Source: Bacillus pseudomycoides
GTDB taxonomy: Bacteria > Bacillota > Bacilli > Bacillales > Bacillaceae_G
NCBI RefSeq assembly: GCF_002582035.1
Contig: NZ_NUQE01000030.1
Location: 597 to 40,842, forward strand
Direction of reading: 5' to 3'
DNA length: 40,246 nt
The notes below the pieces were generated by a model. The model saw nothing but the letters and a program-made list of their open reading frames with translations. It did not search any database and was not told the origin of the DNA. Each line of letters starts with the position of its first letter. Position 1 is the stretch's first letter. This document shows, piece by piece, positions 15,525-24,797 of this stretch. Both the position numbers and the translations under genes were made by a program.

Positions 15525-16733
15525 TTACTTTTTCTCCACTTCTCCTTCTTGTCTACCTGGATATTTTTGTTCTGCGAATTTATAAATATATACTTTTGCA
15601 AACTTATTATCACCCTTGCTATCAAATCCTACGTTTGTTACTGCTCCTTCAAAATTATTTGTTTTCCGAACAGTATCGCGCACTTGTTCTCGAGTTGGCA
15701 TTTTGTTGTTATTTGCTTTAATCGCATCTTCCACTCCTTGCAGAAGTACACCCGCAGCGTCATATCCGTAAGCTGAATATCCTTCTACCTCTTTATTAAA
15801 TTTACTCTTATAATTATCTGCGAATTTCTTTCCTTTTTCCGTCGTTTTCGGATCAGCAGCGATAGAAGTGTAATACGTGTTCTCGATAGAGTTACCTGCA
15901 ATTTCTACCATCGTTGCTGAATCCATACCATCACCGCCCATAAACGGAATCGTAAGACCTTTTTCACGTGCTTGCTTCACTAACAGTCCACCTTCTGCAT
16001 ATAGACCACCAAAGTAAATTAAATCAGGTTTTTTCGCGAGTACTTTATTTAACACACCATTAAAATCTTTTTCTCCGACCGTAATAGATTCATAACCTGC
16101 AATCGTTCCACCTAATTTTTCAACTTCTGTTTTAAACGCTTTTGCTAAACCTGTTCCATAAGCTGTTTTATCATCAATAATAAAAACGTTTTTTGCCTTC
16201 AGTGTTTTCAACGCAAACTCTGCCCCGGCAGGACCTTGAAAATCATCTCTTGTACATATACGATTTACTACTTTCAAATTACGATCTGTTACTTCAACAG
16301 CAGTATTTGTAGGTGATACCATAACAACATTGTTTTTCTCATACACTTCAGAAGATGGAATTGCGACTCCTGAATTCATATGTCCAACGACACCGAGTAT
16401 TTCTTTATCCGCACCAATAATTTGTGCGTTCGCAACACCTTTTTTCGGATCAGCTTGATCATCATATGGCACAAGCCTTAGTTCATATCCTAATTTTTTA
16501 AACTCTTCTTTTTGTTCTTCTATTTTCAGTTGTGCACCAAGTTTAATTGCTTCTCCTTGCGTTGCTGAACCACCGGAAAGCGGTGATTGAGTCGCTATTT
16601 TTATGACCTTTCCACCCCCACCTCCCGTACTTGCTGTATCAGCATTACCATTTGTTTTATTGCCGCATCCCGCTAATAGCCCAAACACACATACCGCCGA
16701 AAGAACAAAAGCAAAATTCTTCTTTTTTATCAC
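15525..16733 (-). CDS. livJ: branched-chain amino-acid binding lipoprotein LivJ
   Basis: A 402-residue receptor for Leu/Ile/Val (Peripla_BP_6). The lipobox is LLAGC with Cys23 lipidated, followed by a Gly/Thr/Asn-rich linker that includes a GGGGG run. Family landmarks are ATQSPLSGGSATQGEAI, VGHMNSG, VMVSPTNTA and DKTAYGTG. I choose the GTG at 16733, which has GGGGG 7 nt upstream and gives a clean signal peptide; the ATG at 16766 would add 11 residues not typical of a signal sequence. First gene of the liv operon. Confidence 0.9.
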   Translation of the reverse strand: MIKKKNFAFVLSAVCVFGLLAGCGNKTNGNADTASTGGGGGKVIKIATQSPLSGGSATQGEAIKLGAQLKIEEQKEEFKKLGYELRLVPYDDQADPKKGVANAQIIGADKEILGVVGHMNSGVAIPSSEVYEKNNVVMVSPTNTAVEVTDRNLKVVNRICTRDDFQGPAGAEFALKTLKAKNVFIIDDKTAYGTGLAKAFKTEVEKLGGTIAGYESITVGEKDFNGVLNKVLAKKPDLIYFGGLYAEGGLLVKQAREKGLTIPFMGGDGMDSATMVEIAGNSIENTYYTSIAADPKTTEKGKKFADNYKSKFNKEVEGYSAYGYDAAGVLLQGVEDAIKANNNKMPTREQVRDTVRKTNNFEGAVTNVGFDSKGDNKFAKVYIYKFAEQKYPGRQEGEVEKK

Positions 16734-16752
16734 CCATATACCCCCATCTTCA

Positions 16753-16767
16753 TTTTTTCTGAACATT
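16753..16767. promoter_or_regulatory. candidate CodY box at the livJ leader
   Basis: TTTTTTCTGAACATT matches the CodY consensus AATTTTCWGAAAATT at 12 of 15 positions, 20-34 bp upstream of the livJ start. CodY control of branched-chain amino-acid uptake is known in Gram-positive bacteria. Confidence 0.4.
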
Positions 16768-16839
16768 TTAAATATTTAGTTAAATGATAATGGAAGTATT
16801 TTATTTGTACAACTACTATTTCTCAGACAAATTTAGACA

Positions 16840-16874
16840 AAAACGCCCGACTCACATCATGAATCGGGCGTTTT
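16840..16874. terminator. intrinsic terminator of parC
   Basis: AAAACGCCCGA pairs perfectly with TCGGGCGTTTT around a 13-nt loop, just after the parC stop. Confidence 0.9.
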
Positions 16875-16875
16875 C

Positions 16876-19299
16876 TTACTGTTTTTTTTTCTGCGGCCAC
16901 GTTTCTACAACAAGGCCGACATCACTTACATCTATTAATAAACTTCCGTTACTGTAACGATCCTTATTACGAAGTGTATTCGGATCAAGTTCTTCTATTA
17001 TCTGCTTTTCTGTTCGCATACAAACAACTTCATCTGCTCGAACAACTTCTACACCAACGATACGGTATGGATTCTTTTTCAATTCTTTAAAGATAACGAG
17101 TCCTCGTTTTGCTCTCGTCGATTTTTCAATCTCTGTTGCTTTTAATCGTTTTACTGCACCTCGTTGCGTAACGAGAACAAGCTGATCTTTCTCAGAGTTT
17201 ATAGGAAGACCGCATACAACATAGTCATCTTCCTTTACATTCATTCCTTTTACACCAGCTGCCCGCACGCCGACTGGACTCACTTCTTCTTCATTGAAAA
17301 CAAGTGCATATGCACCGTGCGTTGCAAGAAGAATATCTTGCGTTCCATCTGTAACAAAAATATCAACGACTTCATCATCTTTCTTTAAATTAACCGCGAC
17401 AAATGCACGTGAATAGCGCTGCACCTTATATTGATTCAGTTCTGTCTTCTTAATCATTCCATTTTTTGTAACAAACGTAATAAATCGTTTCTCTTCTTCA
17501 AAATTCGGAACAACAGTTGCAAAGACGAGTGTTTCATCTCGGTCAAGTGAAACAATATTCGCCACGTGCTGACCTAGATCTTTCCAGCGAATATCTGGCA
17601 TTTCGTATACCGGAAGATAAATATAATTCCCTTTGTTTGTAAATAAAAGAATTGTCGCGGTTGTATTTGTATCGAAGCGTTCGAGTAAGATGTCGCCCTC
17701 TTTCATACCGAAGTCTTTTCCGTTCGATGCATTATGCGAGCGCCAACCAGTTCGCTTTACATATCCTTCTTTCGTTACAGTAACGATGACATCTTCATGT
17801 GGAATCATCACTTCCACATCAATTTTAATTTCTTCAATCTCTTCTTCAATTACAGCACGACGATTATCACTATACGTTTTCTTTACTCTCTTTAAGTCCG
17901 ATTTAATCACTTGAAGAAGTCTTTTTTCACTTTGTAAAATCGCTTGTAATTCTGTAATTTTCGTTTGTAGCTCTTCGGCCTCTTTTTCTAATGCTGTAAT
18001 ATCTGTATTTGTTAAACGGTACAATTGCAGTGATACAATTGCTTCTGATTGTGCTTCTGTAAAGGAGAATCTTGCACTTAAATTATTTTTCGCATCACGT
18101 TTATCTTTAGAAGCACGAATTGTTTCAATGACTTTATCTAAGATTGATAAAGCTTTCATCAAACCTTCCACGATATGCTGACGATTTTCTGCTTTTCGCA
18201 ATTCATATTGCGAACGACGTGTTACAACTTCTTTTTGATGCCCAATATATGCATCTAAAATCTTTGGTAATGTCATTAATGTAGGGCGGCGATTATGAAT
18301 TGCTACCATATTGAAGTTATATGGTATTTGTAAATCTGTATTTTTATATAAATAATTTAAAATACCTTCTGCATTTGCATCTTTTTTCAATTCGACAACA
18401 ATACGAAGACCTGTACGATCCGTTTCATCACGAACTTCAGCAATTCCATCTAGCTTCTTATCTAAACGTAGCTCATCCATTTTCTTTACAAGATTTGCTT
18501 TGTTTACTTCGTAAGGAATTTCTGTAATTACGATTTGCTGCTTCCCACCACGAATCGTCTCAACTTCCGCTTTTCCGCGAATGATGATTTTTCCTTTTCC
18601 GGTTTCATATGCCTTCTTAATCCCATCAAGACCTTGAATAATCCCACCTGTCGGGAAGTCTGGTCCTTTAATCAGCGTTAATAAATCGTCTACAGTACTG
18701 TTTGGTTTATCAATTCGCAGCATTGTTGCATCGATAACTTCTCCAAGATGATGTGGTGGAATTTCTGTTGCATAACCAGCTGAAATTCCCGTAGATCCGT
18801 TCACTAAAAGATTTGGAAACATAGCTGGTAATACAACTGGCTCTTCACTTGTATCATCAAAGTTTGAAACAAATTCCACTGTTTCTTTATCAATGTCACG
18901 TAATAACTCAGAAGCAATTGGTGATAAACGAGCCTCTGTATAACGCATCGCCGCTGCCGGATCACCATCGACACTACCATTATTTCCATGCATTTCAACT
19001 AATACATTTCGTACTTTCCAATCTTGACTTAAACGTACCATCGCTTCATACACGGACGAATCACCATGCGGATGATAGTTACCAATTACGTTACCAACTG
19101 TTTTGGCAGACTTACGAAATGGCTTATCATTTATATTTCCTTCTACATACATAGAATATAAAATACGACGTTGTACGGGTTTTAAACCGTCGCGTGCATC
19201 TGGAAGCGCACGGTCTTGAATAATATATTTGCTATAACGTGCAAAGCGGTCACCAAGCACATCTTCAAGTGGGAGGTCATGAAACTTCTCTGCTTGCAT
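16876..19299 (-). CDS. parC: DNA topoisomerase IV subunit A (ParC)
   Basis: An 807-residue cleavage/ligation subunit of topoisomerase IV, which separates linked daughter chromosomes. The active-site tyrosine is Tyr120 in [12 protein letters not shown]. The quinolone-determining region reads [13 protein letters not shown], with Ser81 and Glu85 at the positions usually changed in resistant strains, so no common resistance change is seen. The C-terminal half holds beta-pinwheel repeats from about residue 500 ([24 protein letters not shown]). It begins 1 bp after the parE stop, so the pair is coupled. Length is normal for Bacillus ParC. Confidence 0.97.
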   Translation of the reverse strand: MQAEKFHDLPLEDVLGDRFARYSKYIIQDRALPDARDGLKPVQRRILYSMYVEGNINDKPFRKSAKTVGNVIGNYHPHGDSSVYEAMVRLSQDWKVRNVLVEMHGNNGSVDGDPAAAMRYTEARLSPIASELLRDIDKETVEFVSNFDDTSEEPVVLPAMFPNLLVNGSTGISAGYATEIPPHHLGEVIDATMLRIDKPNSTVDDLLTLIKGPDFPTGGIIQGLDGIKKAYETGKGKIIIRGKAEVETIRGGKQQIVITEIPYEVNKANLVKKMDELRLDKKLDGIAEVRDETDRTGLRIVVELKKDANAEGILNYLYKNTDLQIPYNFNMVAIHNRRPTLMTLPKILDAYIGHQKEVVTRRSQYELRKAENRQHIVEGLMKALSILDKVIETIRASKDKRDAKNNLSARFSFTEAQSEAIVSLQLYRLTNTDITALEKEAEELQTKITELQAILQSEKRLLQVIKSDLKRVKKTYSDNRRAVIEEEIEEIKIDVEVMIPHEDVIVTVTKEGYVKRTGWRSHNASNGKDFGMKEGDILLERFDTNTTATILLFTNKGNYIYLPVYEMPDIRWKDLGQHVANIVSLDRDETLVFATVVPNFEEEKRFITFVTKNGMIKKTELNQYKVQRYSRAFVAVNLKKDDEVVDIFVTDGTQDILLATHGAYALVFNEEEVSPVGVRAAGVKGMNVKEDDYVVCGLPINSEKDQLVLVTQRGAVKRLKATEIEKSTRAKRGLVIFKELKKNPYRIVGVEVVRADEVVCMRTEKQIIEELDPNTLRNKDRYSNGSLLIDVSDVGLVVETWPQKKKQ

Positions 19300-19300
19300 G

Positions 19301-21265
19301 TTATTCCACCTCCGTTGCTATAATCATTTCATTTTCTAAAATATTTCCTTCTTCTTGCATACCAAATTGAACATTGCGCTCAATCCATTTACGGCGCGGT
19401 TCTACTTTATCCCCCATCAATGTAGCAACCCGGCGATCAGCTCGTGAAGCATCATCAATTTTAACGCGAATTAACGTGCGCGTCTCTGGGTTCATCGTTG
19501 TTTCCCATAATTGGTCCGCATTCATTTCACCAAGACCTTTATAACGCTGTAGAATATAACCTTTTCCGACCTTTTTCGTGACACCATCAAGCTCTTCATC
19601 AGACCAAGCGTATTCAATGACTTCACTTTTCCCCTTTCCTTTACTCACTTTATATAAAGGAGGAAGTGCAATAAATACTTTACCTGCCTCAATTAGCGGC
19701 TTCATATAACGATAGAAGAATGTCAATAGCAGTACTTGAATATGCGCACCATCTGTATCGGCATCCGTCATAATAATAATTTTGTCATAATTAATATCTT
19801 CAACTGAAAATTCCGCTCCAACACCGCCGCCAATTGCATAAATAATCGTGTTAATCTCTTCATTCTTAAAAATGTCAGCGAGTTTTGCCTTTTCTGTATT
19901 AATAACTTTACCACGCAGTGGAAGAACAGCCTGAAAGCGACGATCCCGGCCTTGCTTTGCAGAACCGCCTGCCGAATCACCCTCCACTAAATATAGCTCG
20001 TTCTTTTGTGGATTACGCGATTGTGCTGGTGTTAGCTTTCCGCTTAATGTTCCTTCTGAACGTTTTTTCTTTTTACCGCTGCGTGCTTCTTCACGCGCCT
20101 TCCGTGCTGCTTCGCGAGCTTGCGCTGCTTTAATTGCTTTTTTCACAAGAAGCGTTGCCACATCCGGATTTTCCTCTAAAAAATACGCTAAATGCTCTGA
20201 CACAACAGCATCAACAGCTGAACGCCCTTCACTTGTTCCAAGCTTTCCTTTCGTTTGTCCTTCAAATTGAAGCAATTCTTCTGGAACACGAATGGAAACA
20301 ATGGCAGCTAATCCTTCACGAATATCCGTTCCTTCTAAGTTTTTATCCTTCTCTTTTAACAAGGAAACTTTACGTGCATATTCATTAAATACGCGTGTCA
20401 TTGCTGTTTTAAATCCAGCTTCGTGCGTACCGCCATCTTTCGTACGTACATTATTAACAAAGGAAAGAATGTTCTCAGAGTATCCGTCGTTAAATTGAAA
20501 AGCCAATTCCGCTTCAATTCCATTTTGCTCTCCTGCAAAATATACAACTGGATGCAATGGGTCCTTCTCCTCGTTTAAATAAGAAACAAACGCTTCAATA
20601 CCCGTTTCATAATGAAACACATCTTCTAAATCGTTGCGTTTATCCTGAAGTACAATTTTCATGCCTTTTAATAAAAATGCTGATTCACGTAATCGCTCGC
20701 ATAACGTTTCATAGTTATAGTTCGTTGTGCTAAAAATCGTTCGATCCGGTTTAAAATGAATCGTTGTTCCAGCATCTTTTGTTTTTCCAATTTTCTCAAG
20801 TGTCGTAACTGGAACACCGCCATTTTCAAATCGTTGTTCATATATGTAACCATCTCGTTTAATTGTAACAACAAGCGATTCGGACAATGCGTTTACAACT
20901 GATGCGCCAACACCGTGCAAACCACCACTCGTTTTATAACCGCCTTGTCCAAATTTACCACCAGCATGAAGTACAGTTAAAATGACTTCTGGTGTCGGTT
21001 TTCCAAGCTTATGCATTCCTGTCGGCATACCGCGCCCTTTATCTACTACACTTATACTGTTATCTTTATGTATTATCACTTTAATTTCATCGCCAAATCC
21101 CGCTAATGCTTCATCAACGGAGTTATCTACGATCTCATATACTAAATGATGCAATCCGCGGCTATCCGTACTCCCGATATACATACCCGGGCGTTTCCGA
21201 ACGGCTTCAAGACCCTCTAGCACTTGAATTGCATTTTCATCATATTGAAACTGACGCTTAGCCAA
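19301..21265 (-). CDS. parE: DNA topoisomerase IV subunit B (ParE)
   Basis: A 654-residue ATPase subunit of topoisomerase IV. GHKL ATP-binding motifs are EIVDNSVDE (Asn48 binds Mg) and GRGMPTG, then [13 protein letters not shown]. The Toprim domain has [14 protein letters not shown] and [12 protein letters not shown] choose the TTG at 21265, giving [14 protein letters not shown], because that matches the usual ParE N-terminus and length and has AAAGGGG 8-9 nt upstream. An in-frame ATG at 21346 would add 27 residues unlike the family. Order yneT-parE-parC agrees with B. subtilis. Confidence 0.95.
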   Translation of the reverse strand: MAKRQFQYDENAIQVLEGLEAVRKRPGMYIGSTDSRGLHHLVYEIVDNSVDEALAGFGDEIKVIIHKDNSISVVDKGRGMPTGMHKLGKPTPEVILTVLHAGGKFGQGGYKTSGGLHGVGASVVNALSESLVVTIKRDGYIYEQRFENGGVPVTTLEKIGKTKDAGTTIHFKPDRTIFSTTNYNYETLCERLRESAFLLKGMKIVLQDKRNDLEDVFHYETGIEAFVSYLNEEKDPLHPVVYFAGEQNGIEAELAFQFNDGYSENILSFVNNVRTKDGGTHEAGFKTAMTRVFNEYARKVSLLKEKDKNLEGTDIREGLAAIVSIRVPEELLQFEGQTKGKLGTSEGRSAVDAVVSEHLAYFLEENPDVATLLVKKAIKAAQAREAARKAREEARSGKKKKRSEGTLSGKLTPAQSRNPQKNELYLVEGDSAGGSAKQGRDRRFQAVLPLRGKVINTEKAKLADIFKNEEINTIIYAIGGGVGAEFSVEDINYDKIIIMTDADTDGAHIQVLLLTFFYRYMKPLIEAGKVFIALPPLYKVSKGKGKSEVIEYAWSDEELDGVTKKVGKGYILQRYKGLGEMNADQLWETTMNPETRTLIRVKIDDASRADRRVATLMGDKVEPRRKWIERNVQFGMQEEGNILENEMIIATEVE

Positions 21266-21384
21266 ACTCCTTGCCCCTTTCCTACCCAAAAAATCAGAAC
21301 ATATGTTTTCTATTATAGAATAACGCTTTTTACTCACTTTTGGCAAGTTACGTTATTTCTTTTATATACTATTTTCATAAGAAA

Positions 21385-21407
21385 AATCCTTGCTTGTCAC
21401 AAGGATT
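21385..21407 (-). terminator. intrinsic terminator upstream of parE
   Basis: AATCCTTG and CAAGGATT pair around 7 nt, with TTTTCTT following on the minus strand. It ends transcripts from the small peptide gene or yneT. Confidence 0.75.
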
Positions 21408-21475
21408 CCTCTACGCTACTATTTCAGAAAAGTAATCGTTTGTCAACGAAACATGGATATGTATTCCAAAAACAA

Positions 21476-21571
21476 CTACATACTCCACCATTTTATAATC
21501 AACAAAATGATAATAATCCAAAATGGAGTGACTAGCAACAATCCCCAAAAACAACCTTTAAAAAACTTCAT
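21476..21571 (-). CDS. 31-residue single-span membrane peptide
   Basis: The frame starts MKFFKGCFWGLLLVTPFW, continues with a run of Ile/Leu and ends IKWWSM. The layout is a basic N-terminus, a 15-20-residue hydrophobic span and an aromatic-belt Trp pair, which is typical of small bacterial membrane peptides. A CGAGGTG ribosome site lies 6 nt upstream of the ATG, and a terminator follows about 70 bp downstream. It sits between yneT and parE. I know no family, so function is open; a B. cereus-group small membrane protein is the best description. Confidence 0.55.
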   Translation of the reverse strand: MKFFKGCFWGLLLVTPFWIIIILLIIKWWSM

Positions 21572-21637
21572 GATGAACACCTCGTCCATCTGCTCCTCCC
21601 TAATGAATAGGAGCTCAATACACTTCACAAATACAAT

Positions 21638-21788
21638 CTATCCCGCTATTCTTGAGCAGTACTCCCCTCAAAATCCAGAGCGAAACGAGGAAGATAGGCG
21701 GGGAATAACTCCCCGTAAAAGCCCGATTGGTGAGAGCTTTCCATCATTGGAAGGCGAATCGCTCCCAATGATGGAGATTTCACTTTAC
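21638..21788 (+). repeat. bcr1 repeat, full length
   Basis: Starts TATCCCGCTATTC and ends GGAGATTTCACTTTA. It carries the AGGAAGATAGGCGGGGAATAAC and AAAAGCCCGATTGG blocks and the terminal hairpin. The terminal TTA is also the stop codon of yneT on the other strand. Confidence 0.85.
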
Positions 21789-22198
21789 CTTGTCATTGCA
21801 TGTTCAACTTTAATGCAACGATCCATAATGACAGTATAGCCCTTTTCTTTCAAAAAATGATACGTTTCTTCGTCTTGTATACCTAATTGTGCCCAAAATA
21901 TATCCGCTTCAATCTCAGCAAACTCTTTGGCAACATCCATTAAAAACTCAGAACGACGGAATACATTGACGATATCAACATGCTCTTTTATTTCAGCCAA
22001 TGATTTTACCGCTTTTTCTCCTAACACTTCACTAACCTTTGGATTAACAGGAATAATACGGTACCCTGCATCTTGCATCGCTTTTGACACCATGTAAGAA
22101 GTACGATCTGGATTATCAGATAATCCGACAACTGCAATAGTCTTACTATTCTTTAAAATCTCTCCAATTTCTGCACGAGTTGGATTTTCAATTGTCAT
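21785..22198 (-). CDS. yneT: CoA-binding Rossmann-fold protein YneT
   Basis: A 137-residue protein of the CoA_binding family (YccU/YneT type). The nucleotide-fold start is TIAVVGLSDNPDRTSYMV, followed by GYRIIPVNPKVSEVLGEKAV and DIVNVFRRSE. Late in the protein are WAQLGIQDEET and MDRCIKVEH. Members are thought to bind CoA or a nucleotide; no reaction is established. AGGAGGG precedes the ATG. Its TAA stop lies in the terminal TTTA of a bcr1 repeat that converges on it. It precedes parE as in B. subtilis. Confidence 0.88.
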   Translation of the reverse strand: MTIENPTRAEIGEILKNSKTIAVVGLSDNPDRTSYMVSKAMQDAGYRIIPVNPKVSEVLGEKAVKSLAEIKEHVDIVNVFRRSEFLMDVAKEFAEIEADIFWAQLGIQDEETYHFLKEKGYTVIMDRCIKVEHAMTR

Positions 22199-22232
22199 AT
22201 GTAATCCCTCCTGTTAATTTAGTATAGCCGAT

Positions 22233-22269
22233 AAAGAAAGTCTCTTTCAACATGAAAGAGACTTTCTTT
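22233..22269 (-). terminator. terminator hairpin at the end of htrA
   Basis: A perfect 16-bp stem, AAAGAAAGTCTCTTTC with its complement, around a 5-nt loop. It sits about at the htrA stop. The AAAG and CTTT ends give weak A and T tracts on both strands. Confidence 0.75.
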
Positions 22270-22270
22270 A

Positions 22271-23476
22271 TTAATTCGTTCCACTTTTGTCAGCTAATGT
22301 TACTGTTTTCTTGATTTTCTCACCATTTCGATATGCTGTCACATCTATTTTATCGCCAACTTTTTTCTTCTCGTATAAATATTTACGGAATTCAAGTGCG
22401 TTGTCTATTTTTTGATCATCCAAGCCAACGACAATATCATATTGCTGCAATCCTGCTTTTTCTGCCGGTGATGCTGGATCAACTTCTCTTAACAGAACTC
22501 CATTTGTTACATCTTTTGGTAATTTAAATTGTAATAATGCATAACTTGGGATATCCTCAAGACTCATTACTTGAACACCCATAACAGGTCGTTTTACCTC
22601 ACCATATTTTTCAAGAGAGTCAAGTACTGGTTTTGCTACATTAATTGGAATCGCAAAGCCAATTCCTTCTACTGATTGCTCTGCAATTTTACTAGAGTTA
22701 ATACCGATTACTTCACCATTTTGATTGAATAATGCACCGCCGCTATTCCCTGGGTTAATCGCAGCATCTGTTTGAATAACTTGTGCTTGCCAATCAGGAC
22801 GGTTGTCCCCGTTAATATCAACTGGGATTTCACGATTTTTGCTACTGATAATACCTTCTGTTACACTTCCATCGAAGCCAAGTGGATTACCAATTGCAAT
22901 CGCAGGTTCTCCCGCACGAATTTTATCTGAATCTCCAAGAGTTGCAACTTTATTAATATTCTTTCCATCAATCTCAACGACAGCTAAATCTAACCATGGA
23001 TCTTTTCCTACTAGGTTTGCGTCAACCTTCGTTCCATCACTTAACTTCACTTCTAATTTATTTGCACCATCTACAACGTGGTTATTCGTTACAATAAGTG
23101 CTTTATCTCCAACTTTTTTATAAATAACGCCTGATCCTGAACCAGCTTCAGCTTCTTGTCCGTTCGATTGAGGCGAAAATGGATCAACATTTTTTTGGTA
23201 ATTAATTACACCTACAACTACATCTTTTGCGCCTTCAACCATACCTGCAAGGTCTGTTTCACCTTTTGTTTTAGTAGAAACTGGAATCGCCGTTCCCTCT
23301 ACTTTTGATGAAGCCACGCTGTTATTTATCCAAGGCATATACGGCACTGCAAAACTAATCGTAACTGCACCAACGACAGCACCGATAACCCCTGTAAAAA
23401 AGTATCCTTTTTTGCTGCGTGGTTTTACTGTTTCTGTATAAGTTTCATTCATTTCTTTTTGATCGTAGTATCCCAT
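22271..23476 (-). CDS. htrA: HtrA/DegP-like membrane serine protease
   Basis: A 401-residue quality-control protease, anchored by one span (about residues 28-48) with the protease outside the cell. The catalytic triad is His in NNHVVDGAN, Asp in PWLDLAVV and Ser in NPGNSGGALF. One PDZ domain follows at about residues 300-390 (VLLREVDPASPAEKAGLQ). Bacillus has several such proteins (HtrA, HtrB, HtrC) that handle secretion and heat stress; which orthologue this is cannot be fixed here. A response regulator gene lies upstream, a possible regulator. The promoter may be TTGACA (23591-23596), 17 bp, TATTTT (23568-23573). Confidence 0.88.
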   Translation of the reverse strand: MGYYDQKEMNETYTETVKPRSKKGYFFTGVIGAVVGAVTISFAVPYMPWINNSVASSKVEGTAIPVSTKTKGETDLAGMVEGAKDVVVGVINYQKNVDPFSPQSNGQEAEAGSGSGVIYKKVGDKALIVTNNHVVDGANKLEVKLSDGTKVDANLVGKDPWLDLAVVEIDGKNINKVATLGDSDKIRAGEPAIAIGNPLGFDGSVTEGIISSKNREIPVDINGDNRPDWQAQVIQTDAAINPGNSGGALFNQNGEVIGINSSKIAEQSVEGIGFAIPINVAKPVLDSLEKYGEVKRPVMGVQVMSLEDIPSYALLQFKLPKDVTNGVLLREVDPASPAEKAGLQQYDIVVGLDDQKIDNALEFRKYLYEKKKVGDKIDVTAYRNGEKIKKTVTLADKSGTN

Positions 23477-23567
23477 ATCTTACTTATCCCCTCTCTGCTT
23501 AAATCGTATTTTTAGTATAATCACGGTTTGTGTTCTTTCTGTGAACTTATCGTGAAATCCAAACAAA

Positions 23568-23596
23568 AAAATAATATTTTATTTCATTATTGTCAA
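23568..23596 (-). promoter_or_regulatory. candidate sigma-A promoter of htrA
   Basis: Minus strand TTGACA (23591-23596), 17 bp, TATTTT. It lies between the palindrome at 23609 and the gene, about 90 bp upstream of the start. Confidence 0.5.
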
Positions 23597-23608
23597 GTAC
23601 ATAAAAAT

Positions 23609-23646
23609 TGTACATATAATTATACAGATGTATAATTATATGTACA
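23609..23646. terminator. 38-bp perfect palindrome, terminator or operator
   Basis: TGTACATATAATTATACA and its exact complement are separated by only GA. On the minus strand it is 5 nt past the response-regulator stop and followed by ATTTTTATG, so it can end that transcript. A tight AT-rich palindrome directly upstream of the htrA promoter could also be a binding site. Confidence 0.6.
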
Positions 23647-23651
23647 AATAT

Positions 23652-24329
23652 TTATTCTTCAAACTTGTATCCTACACGAATAACTGTACCAATATGTGTT
23701 GCTTTATCTCCTAATTTATTACGAAGTTTCTTAATATGAGTGTCTACTGTCCGATCATCTCCGAAGTAATCATACCCCCAAAGCTGATCTAATAAATGTT
23801 GACGAGATAATACAATCCCTTTATTCTCCATCAAATAAACAAGCAACTCAAATTCCTTATGCGTTAACGTAATCTCTTCATCGTCTACCATTACGGTACG
23901 AGATAAACGATTCACATCGATACCTGCCAAGGAAAGTGTATTCTCTTCAGCTTGACCTAACACACCGTCTGCACGTTTTAATAATGTTTTGGCACGTGCA
24001 ACTAAAATTTTTGGACTAAACGGTTTTGTTACATATTCGTCTGCTCCTAATTCAAAACCAAGTAAAGTATCATCCTCATCAGAACGAGCTGTTAACATAA
24101 TGATGGGTACCGCTGATTCTTTTCTTACACGTCTACATACAGACCATCCATCAATTTCTGGTAACATAATATCTAATATAATTAAATCCACTGTATGCTC
24201 AGCAAAACGTTCTAATGCTTGCTTTCCATCTTCAGCTTCAATAACTTCAAAGCCCTCATTACGAAAATAATCGCTAACAATTTCTCGTAATCTTCTTTCA
24301 TCTTCAACAAGTAAAACTGTTTTATTCAA
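23652..24329 (-). CDS. OmpR/PhoB-type response regulator, no kinase nearby
   Basis: A 225-residue two-component regulator. The receiver domain (1-118) has the acidic pair ED at residues 9-10, the phosphorylated Asp in LIILDIMLPEIDGW (residue 53), Thr in MLTARS and Lys in VTKPFSP. The winged-helix DNA-binding domain (about 130-224) ends DRTVDTHIKKLRNKLG...VIRVGYKFEE. A histidine kinase is normally adjacent; here htrA lies downstream and nrdG 15 bp upstream. It may be read through from nrdDG. The start codon is TTG, preceded by AAGGACGGG. The target genes cannot be read from sequence. Confidence 0.9.
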   Translation of the reverse strand: MNKTVLLVEDERRLREIVSDYFRNEGFEVIEAEDGKQALERFAEHTVDLIILDIMLPEIDGWSVCRRVRKESAVPIIMLTARSDEDDTLLGFELGADEYVTKPFSPKILVARAKTLLKRADGVLGQAEENTLSLAGIDVNRLSRTVMVDDEEITLTHKEFELLVYLMENKGIVLSRQHLLDQLWGYDYFGDDRTVDTHIKKLRNKLGDKATHIGTVIRVGYKFEE

Positions 24330-24344
24330 TTCTATCCCGTCCTT

Positions 24345-24797
24345 TTACTCCTTCAATCGAATAATACGTTGATTTGAACTTCCACGAAACGGTAGTGTAA
24401 GATTTCGTTTCTCTAGCTCAAACCTTCCATCTACTAATACGTCTGCATACTGCAATAACTCTATCATATCATTATTTCGTGAATTTTGTATCTCCTCTAA
24501 TGTATAACCTGTATAAATCCATAAATTTTTTTTCATTTTTTTCACCGCTTTTGCTATTACTTTCACTTCAGCAGCTTGAAAAAATGGATCTCCACCTGAA
24601 AATGTTACATCAGTAAGAGGGTTTTTTTCAATTTCTTTTATTATCTCTTCTGTTGTAACCTCAGTTCCATTATAAATATTCCAAGACTGTGGGTTATGGC
24701 AGCCAAAACAGCGATGCGGACAGCCCGCAAAAAATACGACTGTCCGCAATCCTTCTCCATCTACTACACTATCATGAATAATATTCATTACTCTCAT
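24345..24797 (-). CDS. nrdG: anaerobic ribonucleotide reductase activase NrdG
   Basis: A 150-residue radical-SAM enzyme that uses a 4Fe-4S cluster and S-adenosylmethionine to make the glycyl radical on NrdD. Cluster cysteines are Cys26, Cys30 and Cys33 (CPHRCFGC, the C-x3-C-x2-C motif). The later TFSGGDPFFQ segment is the radical-SAM GGE-like motif. It overlaps nrdD by 4 bp (ATGA), so the two are coupled. It acts only without oxygen. Confidence 0.95.
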   Translation of the reverse strand: MRVMNIIHDSVVDGEGLRTVVFFAGCPHRCFGCHNPQSWNIYNGTEVTTEEIIKEIEKNPLTDVTFSGGDPFFQAAEVKVIAKAVKKMKKNLWIYTGYTLEEIQNSRNNDMIELLQYADVLVDGRFELEKRNLTLPFRGSSNQRIIRLKE

